32,190 nucleotides of DNA, taken from NCBI GenBank assembly GCA_021324945.1, contig JAJPID010000008.1:1-32190 (forward strand). Reading direction: 5' to 3'. Origin of the DNA: Lysobacterales bacterium (lineage in GTDB: Bacteria; Pseudomonadota; Gammaproteobacteria; Xanthomonadales; Rhodanobacteraceae). Below are positions 1-7,456 of this stretch, piece by piece. A program made the position numbers and the translations under genes. The notes beneath the pieces were generated by a model that worked only from the letters and a program-made list of their open reading frames with translations, did no database searches and had not been told where the DNA came from. Positions within the stretch are counted from its first letter, which is position 1, and each line of letters starts with the position of its first letter.

Positions 1-651
1 GCCTACGACGCCGACCGCCTGACGCAGATACTCACGGACGTGGCCGACATCATCGGCGCGAACATCCTCAACATCGCCCGCCAGGATTACGATCCGCAGG
101 GGGCGTCCGTGACGATCCTGATCTCCGAGCATCCGGTGGTGGACAAGCTCGGACGCGACGTGATTTCCGACGCGGTGGTGGCGCATCTGGACAAGTCGCA
201 CATCACGGTGCACACCTACCCGGAGACGCATCCGCACAACGGCATCGCCACATTCCGCGCCGACATCGACGTCGCCACCTGCGGCGTGATCTCGCCGCTG
301 CGCGCGTTGAACTACCTGATCGACAGCTTCGAATCCGACATCGTGATCATGGATTACCGCGTGCGCGGCTTCACCCGGGACATCAAGGGCAAGAAGCACT
401 ACATCGACCACCGCATCAATTCGATACAGGAATATCTCGCCAAGCACATCCGGCAGAAATACGAGATGTTCGACGTCAACGTGTACCAGGAAAACATCTT
501 CCACACCAAGATGCACGTGAAGGAATTCGATCTCGACACCTATCTCTTCGAAGCGCACGCGGACGATCTGTCCTTCAAGGAACGCCAGCGCATCGAGACG
601 CTACTGAAGCGCGAGATCGAGGAGCTGTTCCACGGAAGGAACCTGATGTAG
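1..651 (+). CDS. speD: S-adenosylmethionine decarboxylase proenzyme, E. coli type (5' end outside window)
   Basis: This enzyme makes decarboxylated S-adenosylmethionine, the aminopropyl donor for spermidine synthesis. It is a self-processing pyruvoyl enzyme. The reading frame is open from base 1, so the N-terminus (about 45-50 residues, judging from the 264-residue E. coli enzyme) lies outside the window; the GTG at 40 is internal. The visible part contains [14 protein letters not shown], the AHLDKSHI segment in which the Lys-Ser bond is the processing site that yields the pyruvoyl group, the THPHNG and [15 protein letters not shown] segments, and [11 protein letters not shown]. All are characteristic of the long proteobacterial SpeD rather than the short archaeal/Bacillus type. 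The C-terminus ends GRNLM, like E. coli GRNMPAV. A strong hairpin follows the stop codon. Identification is by remembered family sequence. Confidence 0.97.
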   Translation, partial: AYDADRLTQILTDVADIIGANILNIARQDYDPQGASVTILISEHPVVDKLGRDVISDAVVAHLDKSHITVHTYPETHPHNGIATFRADIDVATCGVISPLRALNYLIDSFESDIVIMDYRVRGFTRDIKGKKHYIDHRINSIQEYLAKHIRQKYEMFDVNVYQENIFHTKMHVKEFDLDTYLFEAHADDLSFKERQRIETLLKREIEELFHGRNLM

Positions 652-690
652 GTCGCATTGCATCCGCGCAGGATCGCGTCCACCGCGCGC

Positions 691-728
691 GGCGCCGACG
701 GGATGTCGCGCCCGTGCGCGGCGCCTTT
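691..728 (+). terminator. Putative rho-independent terminator of speD
   Basis: The arm GGCGCCGACGGG (691-702) pairs with CCCGT (711-715) and CGGCGCC (719-725), leaving a three-base bulge and an 8-base loop. A short T run follows at 726-728. The hairpin begins 39 bases after the speD stop. The stem is strong but the T tract is short, so termination efficiency is uncertain. Confidence 0.55.
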
Positions 729-809
729 CACGCCCCGCCATGAATCGGCGCGTGGGTTTTCTCGATGTCCCAATGACTTCACGCCAGCGGTGACAGATCG
801 GCGTGTTGA

Positions 810-926
810 ACATTCAGTGGCAACATTCTCGCACGCGGCGAACTGATCTTCATCGGCGCGACGGCGAACGGCTTCATCCGCGCCTTCGACGAACGCACCG
901 GTGAATTGCTATGGCAAGCGCGTCAG
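810..926 (+). pseudogene. Remnant of a PQQ-dependent quinoprotein (glucose) dehydrogenase, C-terminal blade
   Basis: One frame reads GNILARGELIFIGATANGF followed by IRAFDERTGELLWQA. This is the repeat-like blade near the C-terminus of membrane-type quinoprotein dehydrogenases; the E. coli Gcd counterpart reads TAGNVMFIAGTQDYYLRAY and then GEKLWQ. No start codon or long open frame supports a gene. A stop lies directly upstream at 807, and the downstream QATPMTY-type segment is missing, replaced by sequence that runs into the receptor remnant at about 939. I read this as a fragment left by deletion. The match is by eye over about 35 residues, so the family call is good but the exact substrate class is unknown. 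Confidence 0.65.
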
Positions 927-938
927 AAGTTCGATGGC

Positions 939-1227
939 GAACTGCGCCGACGTGCGAAACGCGGCTGGCACGCAGGATTGACTCTCTTCGCGGTGAGCGC
1001 GGTTACGTGAACGACGCCAACACTGCGCGCGCACTGGGTTACGGATTACTCGGCGCCGATTCGGCTACGTCGCGCACGTGTCTGGCGCCGTCATCACACC
1101 GTTCGTCCGCTTCGACAATCTGTTTGACCGCAAAGTCGTCGGCGCGGTGATCGTCAATCACAGCAACGCGGGCTATTTCGAATCCGGACCAGGACGCAGC
1201 GTGATGTTGGGGTGCAGCGTTTTGTTC
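939..1227 (+). pseudogene. Remnant of a TonB-dependent outer-membrane receptor, C-terminal barrel strands
   Basis: The pieces match the last strands of a TonB-dependent receptor but lie in three frames. RGWHAGL (from about 954) is in one frame, GYVNDANTARALGYGLLGAD (1001-1060) in a second, and FGYVAHVSGAVITPFVRFDN with the following LFDRKVVGAVIVNHSNAGYF and ESGPGR (1060-1200) in a third. The family typically ends with a VNDANT segment, then VDNLFDRxYVGSVxVN, then a GR...G...F terminus. Here the final aromatic (GCSVLF, ending 1227) is not followed by a stop, a further sign of decay. At least two frameshifts plus loss of the N-terminal ~600 residues make it non-functional. It follows a quinoprotein remnant, so two neighbouring genes were apparently deleted together. 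Confidence 0.7.
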
Positions 1228-1365
1228 GGAGCGAGGCATTATAGACGGGTGGTGAGGACGCAAAAAATCGGATGGCGCTGCGAGTTTGTCACGTGCTCGA
1301 CGGAGATTTGGCACCGGCACCGAGGTTCGGACAAAGCGTCCCACCGCCTGTCCCCAGCCTCCGCT
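1228..1365. other. Spacer between the receptor remnant and coq7, no feature seen
   Basis: About 140 bases separate the receptor remnant from the coq7 stop. I see no conserved protein segment, RNA gene or strong terminator hairpin here. Confidence 0.5.
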
Positions 1366-2019
1366 TTAAATCCGGTACGCCACCGCCTTCATCACGCCCG
1401 AGGCGAAACGCATCAAAGAGGGAATCGGCGACGGCAGTTCTGCGCCGCCACGGGCTTGTGCCTTCGTTGCGTGGCGGGCTTCTTCGGTCTTCATCGCTTC
1501 GAGAATCGCGCGCGAGCGCGCGTCCTTTTCCGGCAGGCGCTGCAAGTGTTCGTGCAGATGCGCTTCGACCTGTCGCTCGGTTTCCACCACGAAGCCGAGA
1601 CTCACGGCATCGCCGAACAGCGCCGCCAGTGCACCGATGCCGAAGCTGCCGGCGTACCACAGCGGGTTCAAGAGGCTCGGGCGATCGTCCAGTTCACGCA
1701 GCCGTTGCGCGCACCAAGCCAGGTGATCGGTTTCTTCCGCAGCCGCTTTCTGCAAATGGATGCGCGTTGCCGGATCTCGCGCGAACACGGCCTGCCCATC
1801 GTAGAGCGCCTGCGCGCAGACCTCACCGGTGTGGTTGACCCGCATCAGACCCGCCGCGTGTTTGCGATCGCTCTCGTCCAGATGAATTTCCGCATGGCCG
1901 GTTGCCGGCGATGGCCGCGCTTCCACCGCCGCACCGCAAACCGTGCCCAAGGCGCGCTCGATGCCGGAGAGTACGCGATCGAGTTTGCTCAGGTGCCGGG
2001 GGTGCGAGTTCGTGTTCAT
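1366..2019 (-). CDS. coq7: 3-demethoxyubiquinol 3-hydroxylase (Coq7 family)
   Basis: Di-iron monooxygenase that catalyses the hydroxylation before the last methylation of ubiquinone synthesis; it is peripherally bound to the inner membrane. The 217-residue length is normal for the bacterial family. The ligands of the two irons are visible: E66 in [11 protein letters not shown], the E96-H99 pair in EETDH, E148 or E152 in ETERQVEAH, and the E180-H183 pair in EEARH. The hydrophobic stretch [13 protein letters not shown] (about 124-136) fits the membrane-contact helix. The start ATG overlaps the TGA of the upstream Fe-S gene by four bases (ATGA), so the two are almost certainly co-transcribed and translationally coupled. 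Many gammaproteobacteria use UbiF for this step; Xanthomonadales commonly have Coq7. Confidence 0.95.
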   Translation of the reverse strand: MNTNSHPRHLSKLDRVLSGIERALGTVCGAAVEARPSPATGHAEIHLDESDRKHAAGLMRVNHTGEVCAQALYDGQAVFARDPATRIHLQKAAAEETDHLAWCAQRLRELDDRPSLLNPLWYAGSFGIGALAALFGDAVSLGFVVETERQVEAHLHEHLQRLPEKDARSRAILEAMKTEEARHATKAQARGGAELPSPIPSLMRFASGVMKAVAYRI

Positions 2020-3230
2020 GCGATCAATTGTCTCGCCAACAATGTGAGCGGATGTTCAATCTGCAGACCATCGCCACGTATGCGCAAGCCCGCGGCCAAA
2101 TGCAAGCGACATCCTATGTTCGAAGTCAGAAGAATATCTGGAGACGGTCGCGGCAACGTGGCGAGAACTTTTTCCCGATAAGCCGCCGCGCGCTCGGGGA
2201 ATTCCAACATATGGCTGCCGGCTGCGCCGCAGCACTGCGCCTGCGTCGGCAACACGTCGACCTTCAACCCTGAAATGCGCGCGAGCAGCTTGCGCACCGC
2301 CTCACCGTTGCGCGCGACGTTGACCTGCGTGCACGGCAGGTGCAGCGCAACACGCGCGTTCAGCGGCTTGAATTTCAATTCGTCCGCTTGCGCGGCGATG
2401 AAACCCAGCGCTTCCTCCACTCGCGTGCCCGGCAGCGCCGCACGCAAGGTGCCAAGGCAACCCGGTGTGGTGGTGATCAGCGCCTCAGCACCGCTGCGCG
2501 CGAAAGCGTTGCGCACTTGCGCGGCCAGATGCTGCGCGCGATCCACGTCACCGATGTGCGCGGCCAGCGCGCCACAGCAGATATTGTCCATGCGCGTGAC
2601 GTCGAATCCCGCGGCGCGTAACAAGAGTTCGGCGACATTTTGCGCATCGCGCTCGAACACCCCCTGCACGCAACCGCCGAACAGGGCCACCGTGCTGCGC
2701 GTCGCTGCGGCTCTCGAATCACTCGAATGGACTTTTGATTCGCGCGGCAGCACCGGCAGCAAAGCGATCGCCGCACGCAACGCGGATTCCTTTGGCAGCA
2801 ACGCACGCGCCGCCGTCGACGCCCAAAGTCGTGCAAGACTCAACCGCGCTAGCCAGGACATCGCGCGCAGCCATCGCGGCCGCGACAAGAGGTCCAGCAG
2901 GAAACGCGGCCGTCCTTTAGCTGGCGGCAAGGCGGCGCGGGTCTCCACCAACAGCGCGCCGTAGTGCACCGGCACGGGGCAGGCCCGCTCGCAGGCCATG
3001 CAGGCGAGGCAATGATCCAGATGCAGGCGCAGATCGAACCCGGCCGGCACGACGCCAGACGTGCCCGCCGCGGCCAACGCGATCCGCCCGCGCGGGGACT
3101 CGGTTTCGGTCGCGTCCAGCGCGTAAGTCGGACAATGCGGCAGGCAGAGCCCGCATTTCACGCATTCGTCGGCGAGTGTGGCGATCCGGGCCGCGGAGTC
3201 GGGGGAAATCATCGCCGAGAATGCTAGCAC
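2016..3230 (-). CDS. Two-cluster Fe-S oxidoreductase, GlcF-like (CCG domains)
   Basis: This resembles the iron-sulfur subunit of glycolate oxidase and related CCG-domain electron carriers. Residues 23-33 ([11 protein letters not shown]) and 74-84 ([11 protein letters not shown]) form two ferredoxin-type 4Fe-4S sites. Two cysteine-rich CCG motifs follow ([12 protein letters not shown] and [11 protein letters not shown]). The 404-residue length matches GlcF. No GlcD or GlcE flavin subunit is nearby, so the true electron partner is unknown; the coupling to coq7 hints at a quinone-linked role, which is inference. I chose the GTG start at 3230 because AGAGGTGG lies 4-11 bases upstream of it, whereas the ATG six codons in has no ribosome-binding site. 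It is divergent from rplM. Confidence 0.85.
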   Translation of the reverse strand: MLAFSAMISPDSAARIATLADECVKCGLCLPHCPTYALDATETESPRGRIALAAAGTSGVVPAGFDLRLHLDHCLACMACERACPVPVHYGALLVETRAALPPAKGRPRFLLDLLSRPRWLRAMSWLARLSLARLWASTAARALLPKESALRAAIALLPVLPRESKVHSSDSRAAATRSTVALFGGCVQGVFERDAQNVAELLLRAAGFDVTRMDNICCGALAAHIGDVDRAQHLAAQVRNAFARSGAEALITTTPGCLGTLRAALPGTRVEEALGFIAAQADELKFKPLNARVALHLPCTQVNVARNGEAVRKLLARISGLKVDVLPTQAQCCGAAGSHMLEFPERAAAYREKVLATLPRPSPDILLTSNIGCRLHLAAGLRIRGDGLQIEHPLTLLARQLIA

Positions 3231-3246
3231 CGGCCACCTCTGCGGC

Positions 3247-3275
3247 TTGCGCCTTGCCTGCGGCTTCGTTATGCT
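3247..3275 (+). promoter_or_regulatory. Putative sigma-70 promoter for rplM-rpsI
   Basis: TTGCGC (3247-3252) and TATGCT (3270-3275) are separated by exactly 17 bases and lie about 80 bases upstream of rplM. Each box matches the consensus at four of six positions. The position between two divergent genes supports the call, but no start-site data exist. Confidence 0.35.
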
Positions 3276-3354
3276 TTGCGGTCTTTCGCCGAGGCATGGC
3301 GCGTGGTTGACCCAACCGCGCAGTCAGGCGCGGCCCAACCAACGGATCGCTCCC

Positions 3355-3783
3355 ATGAAGACGTTCAGCGCCAAGGCCGAGGAGGTCAAGCGCGATTGGT
3401 ACCTCGTCGATGCCAGCGGCAAGACGCTGGGCCGGCTGTGCACGGAAGTCGCGCGTCGCCTGCGTGGCAAGCACAAGCCCGTGTTCACGCCGCACGCGGA
3501 CACTGGCGACTACATCGTCGTGGTCAACGCCGAGAAGATCGCGGTGACGGGCAACAAGCTCAACGACAAGATGTATCACCGCTTCACCGGTTACGTCGGC
3601 AATCTGAAGTCCATCAACCTCAGGGATCTGCTGGCCACGCACCCCGAGCGCGCGATCGAGATCGGCGTCAAGGGCATGCTGCCGAAAAATCCGTTGGGCC
3701 GCGCGATGTTCCGCAAGCTCAAGGTCTACAAAGGCGCGGAGCATCCGCACACCGCGCAACAACCGCAAGCTCTGGAAATCTGA
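3355..3783 (+). CDS. rplM: 50S ribosomal protein L13
   Basis: Early-assembly protein of the large ribosomal subunit. The ATG at 3355 gives 142 residues, the same length as E. coli L13, beginning [20 protein letters not shown]. Family segments include [40 protein letters not shown], the tract [12 protein letters not shown], and [19 protein letters not shown]. An upstream in-frame extension is not conserved and is rejected as the start. It heads the usual rplM-rpsI pair, but the gap to rpsI (80 bases) is longer than usual and holds two hairpins. Confidence 0.98.
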   Translation: MKTFSAKAEEVKRDWYLVDASGKTLGRLCTEVARRLRGKHKPVFTPHADTGDYIVVVNAEKIAVTGNKLNDKMYHRFTGYVGNLKSINLRDLLATHPERAIEIGVKGMLPKNPLGRAMFRKLKVYKGAEHPHTAQQPQALEI

Positions 3784-3798
3784 CATGGCGACGGTTTG

Positions 3799-3838
3799 TG
3801 CGCTGTCCCGGCGCATGAAAGCGGACATCCATGTCCGC
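3799..3838 (+). repeat. Two hairpins in the rplM-rpsI spacer
   Basis: The first is TGCGC (3799-3803) with GCGCA (3811-3815) around a TGTCCCG loop. The second is GCGGACA (3821-3827) with TGTCCGC (3832-3838) around TCCA. Both are perfect stems and end 25 bases before the rpsI start. There is no T tract, so they are not classical terminators; they could moderate read-through, mRNA decay or rpsI translation. The first shares its GCTGTCCCG core with intergenic sites at 23241 and 25588. Confidence 0.5.
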
Positions 3839-3863
3839 ACTTCTCAACAACAGCACGCATAAC

Positions 3864-4262
3864 ATGGCTATTCAGCAAGCACAGAATTATGGTACCGGCC
3901 GCCGCAAGACCTCCACCGCGCGCGTATTCCTGCGCAAGGGCCAAGGCCGCATCCTCGTCAACGGCAAGCCGCTGGACGAATTCTTCGGTCGCGAAACCTC
4001 GCGCATGATCGTGCGCCAGCCGCTGGAGCTGACGCAGATGTCCGACAAGTTCGACATCAATGTCAACGTCGAGGGCGGCGGCATCACCGGTCAGGCCGGC
4101 GCGATCCGTCTTGGCATCGCCCGCGCGCTGGTGGAATATGACGAAAACCTGAAATCGTCGCTGCGCAAGGCCGGCTTCATGACCCGCGACGCACGTGCGG
4201 TCGAGCGCAAGAAGGTCGGTCTGCACAAGGCCCGCCGGGCAACGCAGTTCTCGAAGCGCTAA
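3864..4262 (+). CDS. rpsI: 30S ribosomal protein S9
   Basis: Small-subunit protein whose C-terminal tail reaches the decoding centre P site. From the ATG at 3864 the product has 132 residues, beginning [20 protein letters not shown]. Conserved blocks are [55 protein letters not shown], and the invariant SKR end. An ATG at 3831 would add 11 residues with no family support and is rejected. The ribosome-binding site is weak (AACAGCACGCATAAC precedes the ATG), which suggests coupling to rplM or structure-dependent initiation. Confidence 0.98.
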   Translation: MAIQQAQNYGTGRRKTSTARVFLRKGQGRILVNGKPLDEFFGRETSRMIVRQPLELTQMSDKFDINVNVEGGGITGQAGAIRLGIARALVEYDENLKSSLRKAGFMTRDARAVERKKVGLHKARRATQFSKR

Positions 4263-4274
4263 AATAAGACTCGC

Positions 4275-4298
4275 GGAGCGGTGTGTAACCGCTCCTTT
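4275..4298 (+). terminator. Putative terminator of rplM-rpsI
   Basis: GGAGCGGT (4275-4282) pairs perfectly with ACCGCTCC (4288-4295) around a GTGTA loop, 13 bases after the rpsI stop, followed by TTTAC. The eight-pair stem is good and the T tract short. Confidence 0.55.
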
Positions 4299-4353
4299 AC
4301 AAGGATGTGCTGGCGCCAGACGCTTATGTCCGGCGATGCAAACGTGGCGTGGC

Positions 4354-4380
4354 TTGACCGCGACCGTTTGTCATACAAAT
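4354..4380 (+). promoter_or_regulatory. Possible promoter of tRNA-Gln
   Basis: A TTGACC box at 4354-4359 lies 55 bases upstream of the tRNA, with AT-rich ATACAAAT at 4373-4380 as a loose -10 region. The spacing to the best -10 hexamer is 14-16 bases, shorter than ideal. Confidence 0.3.
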
Positions 4381-4409
4381 CGTGGCAGGAGGCCCGATTT
4401 CTTGATTGA

Positions 4410-4484
4410 AGCCCCGTCGCCAAGTGGTAAGGCACCTGACTCTGACTCAGGCATTCGGTGGTTCGAATCCATCCGGGGCTGCCA
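4410..4484 (+). tRNA. tRNA-Gln (anticodon CTG)
   Basis: The sequence folds as a complete tRNA. The acceptor stem is AGCCCCG (4410-4416) with CGGGGCT (4474-4480), all seven pairs intact. The D arm is GCC-AAGTGGTAA-GGC. The anticodon stem CCTGA/TCAGG encloses CTCTGAC, with CTG at the anticodon positions, and the TTCGAAT T-loop sits on GGTGG/CCATC (one G-U pair). The discriminator is G and CCA is encoded (4482-4484). It closely resembles E. coli tRNA-Gln, including the GGTAAGGCACC region. A terminator follows 11 bases later. Confidence 0.97.
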
Positions 4485-4494
4485 AACCGGAAAC

Positions 4495-4521
4495 AAAAGC
4501 CCGCAAGTTGCGGGCTTTTTT
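4495..4521. terminator. Bidirectional rho-independent terminator (tRNA-Gln and rpiA)
   Basis: AGCCCGCA (4498-4505) and TGCGGGCT (4509-4516) form a perfect stem around a three-base AGT loop. It is flanked by AAAA on the left and TTTTTT on the right, so the structure works in both directions. It ends tRNA-Gln on the plus strand and lies about 35 bases past the rpiA stop on the minus strand. Confidence 0.85.
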
Positions 4522-4553
4522 GTCGCCGGCAGCGGTCGCCTGCAAGCCGGCTG

Positions 4554-5192
4554 CTACATCACCCGATCACCGATCAGAACTATATCCGCCCGTCGCTGCG
4601 CGAACAGGCCGACGGTGACGACGCCGGCAATCTGGTTGAGGTCTCGTTCCATACCGACCGGATCGGTGATGCGCAGCCCGTGCACGTCCAGGATCCAGTT
4701 GCCGTTGTCGGTGACGCAGCCCTCGCGCCAAACGGGTTGACCGCCGCGGCGCAGGAGCTCGCGGCCGACCAGGCTGCGCGCCATCGGGATCACCTCGATC
4801 GGCAGCGGAAATTTGCCCAGCACGTCCACGCGCTTGCTCTCGTCGATGATGCAGATGAACTTGCGCGCAGCAGCGGCAACGATCTTCTCGCGCGTCAGCG
4901 CCGCGCCGCCGCCCTTGATCAGGCACTTGTTCGGATCGCACTCGTCAGCGCCGTCGATATAAACCGGAATCTCGCCGACGGCGTTGAGATCGAACACGCG
5001 GATGCCGCGCGCCTGCAGGAGTTTCGTCGAAGCTTCGGAACTGGACACCGCACCATCGATGCGATGTTTGATCTTCGCAAGCGCTTCGATGAAGTACGCC
5101 ACGGTGGAACCGGTACCCACGCCGACGATACCGTCTTCGACATATCGGATCGCGGCTTCGCCGGCGGCGCGTTTCTGGTTGTCGTGGGCCAT
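4554..5192 (-). CDS. rpiA: Ribose-5-phosphate isomerase A
   Basis: Interconverts ribose 5-phosphate and ribulose 5-phosphate in the non-oxidative pentose phosphate pathway, in the cytosol. The ATG at 5192 gives 212 residues, starting [18 protein letters not shown], which aligns with E. coli MTQDELKKAVGWAALQYV. Conserved blocks are [27 protein letters not shown], the phosphate/active-site region [10 protein letters not shown] and [32 protein letters not shown], and [13 protein letters not shown]. The open frame extends 20 codons further upstream (to 5252), but that part is repeat-derived, low-complexity sequence and is not conserved. No clear Shine-Dalgarno precedes the ATG because the leader consists of the heptamer repeat at 5195-5229. 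Confidence 0.96.
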   Translation of the reverse strand: MAHDNQKRAAGEAAIRYVEDGIVGVGTGSTVAYFIEALAKIKHRIDGAVSSSEASTKLLQARGIRVFDLNAVGEIPVYIDGADECDPNKCLIKGGGAALTREKIVAAAARKFICIIDESKRVDVLGKFPLPIEVIPMARSLVGRELLRRGGQPVWREGCVTDNGNWILDVHGLRITDPVGMERDLNQIAGVVTVGLFAQRRADIVLIGDRVM

Positions 5193-5194
5193 AT

Positions 5195-5288
5195 GGAGAC
5201 GGGAGGCGGGAGACGGGAGAGGAGAAGCGTAGCGGGAAACTGCCTTCGCCACTCGCTTTTCGTCTCCCTCTCCTCTTCCCGTCTGCCG
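5195..5288. repeat. Heptamer inverted-array element A
   Basis: Five 7-bp units run in register: GGAGACG (5195), GGAGGCG (5202), GGAGACG (5209), GGAGAGG (5216) and a diverged AGAAGCG (5223). A 31-base spacer (5230-5260) follows, then units in the opposite orientation: CGTCTCC (5261), CTCTCCT (5268), CTTCCCG (5275), TCTGCCG (5282). The complement of the first opposite unit is GGAGACG, identical to the left arm. The element fills the gap between the histidine-kinase stop and the rpiA start. It resembles elements at 21094-21135 and 23189-23279. Confidence 0.7.
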
Positions 5289-5291
5289 GCT

Positions 5292-7301
5292 TCAACGCGC
5301 CAGCCGCCGCCTCGGCATGCCGCGCAGCTGCATCATGAACGCCACGCCGCCTTCGATGTTCTGCGCCTCGACTTTGCCTTGATGCAGTTCGGCGACCAGC
5401 CGCACCACATACAAACCCAGTCCCAGATGCGGCACGCCGACACGCGTGCCGCCTCCGCGCACGCTCACCAGCGAATCAAACAGTCTTCCCGACATCGCTT
5501 CGGGCAGGCGCGGCCCGCTATTGGTGACGGTGATCCGCGCGCCCTCACCGTCTTCTGCCGCGTCCAGCGCGATGCGGATCCATCCCTGCTCCGGCGCAAA
5601 CGACAGCGCATTGTCGAACAGCTTGTCGAGGGCCTGCGCGATCAATTCCGGCGCGCCGTGCAGCGGTACGCTTTGCGTGGTGATCGCGCATTCCAGCCGG
5701 CGCGGCGCGGCCAGCGGCCGGTACGCTTCCGCGCAGCCGCGCACCACCTGCGCCAGATCAAAATCTTCGCCTTCGGCCGAGGCGATCGCGCGCTCCATGC
5801 GGCTGGCTTCACTCATTGCGCGAACGATGGTGCCCAGGCGCGCAGCGCCATCGCGCGCGCGCGCGAGGTAAGGCTGCGCATGCGCCGGCAGGTCGGCGTG
5901 TTCGAGGTTGTCCAGCGAGGATTTCACGATCGCCAGCGGCGTATTCAGCTCGTGCGAGAGCTTGGACGCCAGCGTGCGCAGGTATTCGGTGTAGGTGCCG
6001 ATCGCATCCAGCAATCGCGAAAGACTGCGCGCCAGATCGCCCAGTTCGTCGCTGTCCTCGACCAGCGGCAACGCGACGATCGGCGCGCCGTCGCGGCGCT
6101 GCGCCCGTTCAGCGGCGTCGCGCAGGCGGCCGATGCGCAAGCTGAGCCATGTCGCGAAGGCGAACAGCAGCGCGCCTGCGATCAGCAAACCGGCCACGCT
6201 CGCCAGCATCAGACCCAGCAAGGCGCGGTTGGTCAGCAACGGCAACGCACGGCTGGATTGTTCCAGCACCAATGCGCCGCGCGTTTCGCCGTGCGTGTCC
6301 AGCGGCACGGCGACGGTCAAGACTACACTGCCGGAGGTGGGGCCTGCGCGCCAACCGGCGGTGGCGCGGCCTGCCAGCGCGCGCTGCACATCGGGCGCCT
6401 GCAAGCGCGGCACATTCACGGGCAAGGCCGAGGTGTGTGCCAGCGCCGGGGCGATCAGCAGATTGAATACGAGATTGTCGAACCAAGCCATGCGGTCCTC
6501 GCGCGTCGGCGCGTCGGCCGACAGCGCGCCGCCTGCAGCCAGGACCCAGCCGTCCGCACTCAAAAGACGCACGCGCACGCCGGTCGGCGCGAGTTGAGTC
6601 AGGTCGTTCGACAGCGCAGGCGACAACGAATACAGCGGCCGCGTGTCCGGTCGGCCGGAATCGAAACGCGTGGGCGCATCCGCGTCGAACACCGCGACGC
6701 CGAGATGATCCGGTGCCTGCGCGCGCGGCAGACGCAGTTCGATGCGATAACTGCCGGCATCCTCCTGCCATTGCCCCGCGATCAGATCGGGCAGGCCTGG
6801 CACACGATCGTCCAGCGGGCGCGCCTGGAAACTGCCGGGCGCGGCGGAAGCGATCAGAAACCGGCGCTGCGACGCGCCGCGCGCCAGGATCAGTTCGATG
6901 TGATCGGCGTCTTCCGCTTCGCTGTCCTGCGCGTCGGCGCGCGTTTGCGTGGCATCGTTGACCTCGATGTGCATGTACAGCCACGCGGCGTCCTGCGCGA
7001 GCTGCACGCGGACACCCGGCCAGGGCTGTTGCACCCATGGCGACAACGAGGCCCAATCGTCGCCATAGCCATCCACCACGATCGGCTGACGCGCGTTCTG
7101 CACGTACCAGCCGTGCACCGGCTGTGGCAGATTGGCGCCGACCGCGACCAGTCCGCGGCTCAACGCAAACGCAGTCGCCAGCAAGGCTTGCTCCTGCGAA
7201 CGACGCAGCAACTGCTCCATCTGCCGCACGTACAGCCAGCCCGCCCACGGCAAGGCCAGCGTGGACAGCGCGACCAGCAGGAGCTTGCGGCGTAGGGTCA
7301 T
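5292..7301 (-). CDS. Sensor histidine kinase, PdsS-like (proteobacterial dedicated sortase system type)
   Basis: Membrane sensor kinase of 669 residues. There is one transmembrane segment near residues 5-24, a large periplasmic domain (about 30-355), and a second membrane segment (about 361-386). A HAMP-like linker, the phosphoacceptor region SKLSHELNTPLAIVKSSL with H450, and a HATPase domain follow (DKLFDNALSFAP as N box, then HLGLGLYVVRLVAELHQG). The periplasmic part opens with VVDGYGDDWASL, resembling CBM9-like sugar-binding folds, which suggests a glycan or surface-polymer signal. Overall architecture and the HELNTP variant recall the kinase of the dedicated sortase system, a memory-based assignment. 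Its response regulator lies directly upstream (155-base gap). No sortase or LPXTG substrate is visible in the window. Confidence 0.8.
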   Translation of the reverse strand: MTLRRKLLLVALSTLALPWAGWLYVRQMEQLLRRSQEQALLATAFALSRGLVAVGANLPQPVHGWYVQNARQPIVVDGYGDDWASLSPWVQQPWPGVRVQLAQDAAWLYMHIEVNDATQTRADAQDSEAEDADHIELILARGASQRRFLIASAAPGSFQARPLDDRVPGLPDLIAGQWQEDAGSYRIELRLPRAQAPDHLGVAVFDADAPTRFDSGRPDTRPLYSLSPALSNDLTQLAPTGVRVRLLSADGWVLAAGGALSADAPTREDRMAWFDNLVFNLLIAPALAHTSALPVNVPRLQAPDVQRALAGRATAGWRAGPTSGSVVLTVAVPLDTHGETRGALVLEQSSRALPLLTNRALLGLMLASVAGLLIAGALLFAFATWLSLRIGRLRDAAERAQRRDGAPIVALPLVEDSDELGDLARSLSRLLDAIGTYTEYLRTLASKLSHELNTPLAIVKSSLDNLEHADLPAHAQPYLARARDGAARLGTIVRAMSEASRMERAIASAEGEDFDLAQVVRGCAEAYRPLAAPRRLECAITTQSVPLHGAPELIAQALDKLFDNALSFAPEQGWIRIALDAAEDGEGARITVTNSGPRLPEAMSGRLFDSLVSVRGGGTRVGVPHLGLGLYVVRLVAELHQGKVEAQNIEGGVAFMMQLRGMPRRRLAR

Positions 7302-7304
7302 CTG

Positions 7305-7329
7305 GGGGCGGGCAATGGGTAGCGGGAGT
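7305..7329. repeat. Possible one-armed heptamer repeat (element D)
   Basis: Within GGGCGGG, CAATGGG, TAGCGGG and AG the GGG triplets recur every seven bases. This recalls the heptamer elements elsewhere in the window, but no opposing arm is seen and only two clean units exist. It lies just upstream of the kinase start, inside the 155-base gap to the regulator gene. Confidence 0.3.
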
Positions 7330-7456
7330 GCTCCGCGTCAGCATTGCGGGAGCCAATCCATTTGAAAAAGCGCTTCGGCGAATATGGCGAGCGCATTATG
7401 CGACGCCACCCATTCTCGCGCCCGCTAATTGTCCCCAATCTCCGCTTTCAGGTCTT

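Noticed and set aside
1078-2181. A long plus-strand gene starting in the receptor remnant
   Set aside because: Only its first 50 codons resemble a TonB receptor; the rest is antisense to coq7, which is well supported.
5195-5288. CRISPR array
   Set aside because: Units are only 7 bp, contiguous without spacers of constant length, and reverse orientation halfway; no cas genes are present.
4458-7295. Open frame of 945 codons on the plus strand across rpiA and the kinase gene
   Set aside because: It is antisense to two well-supported genes, consists of Arg/Gln/His-rich GC-driven sequence without any conserved domain, and arises because high-GC genes leave complementary frames open.
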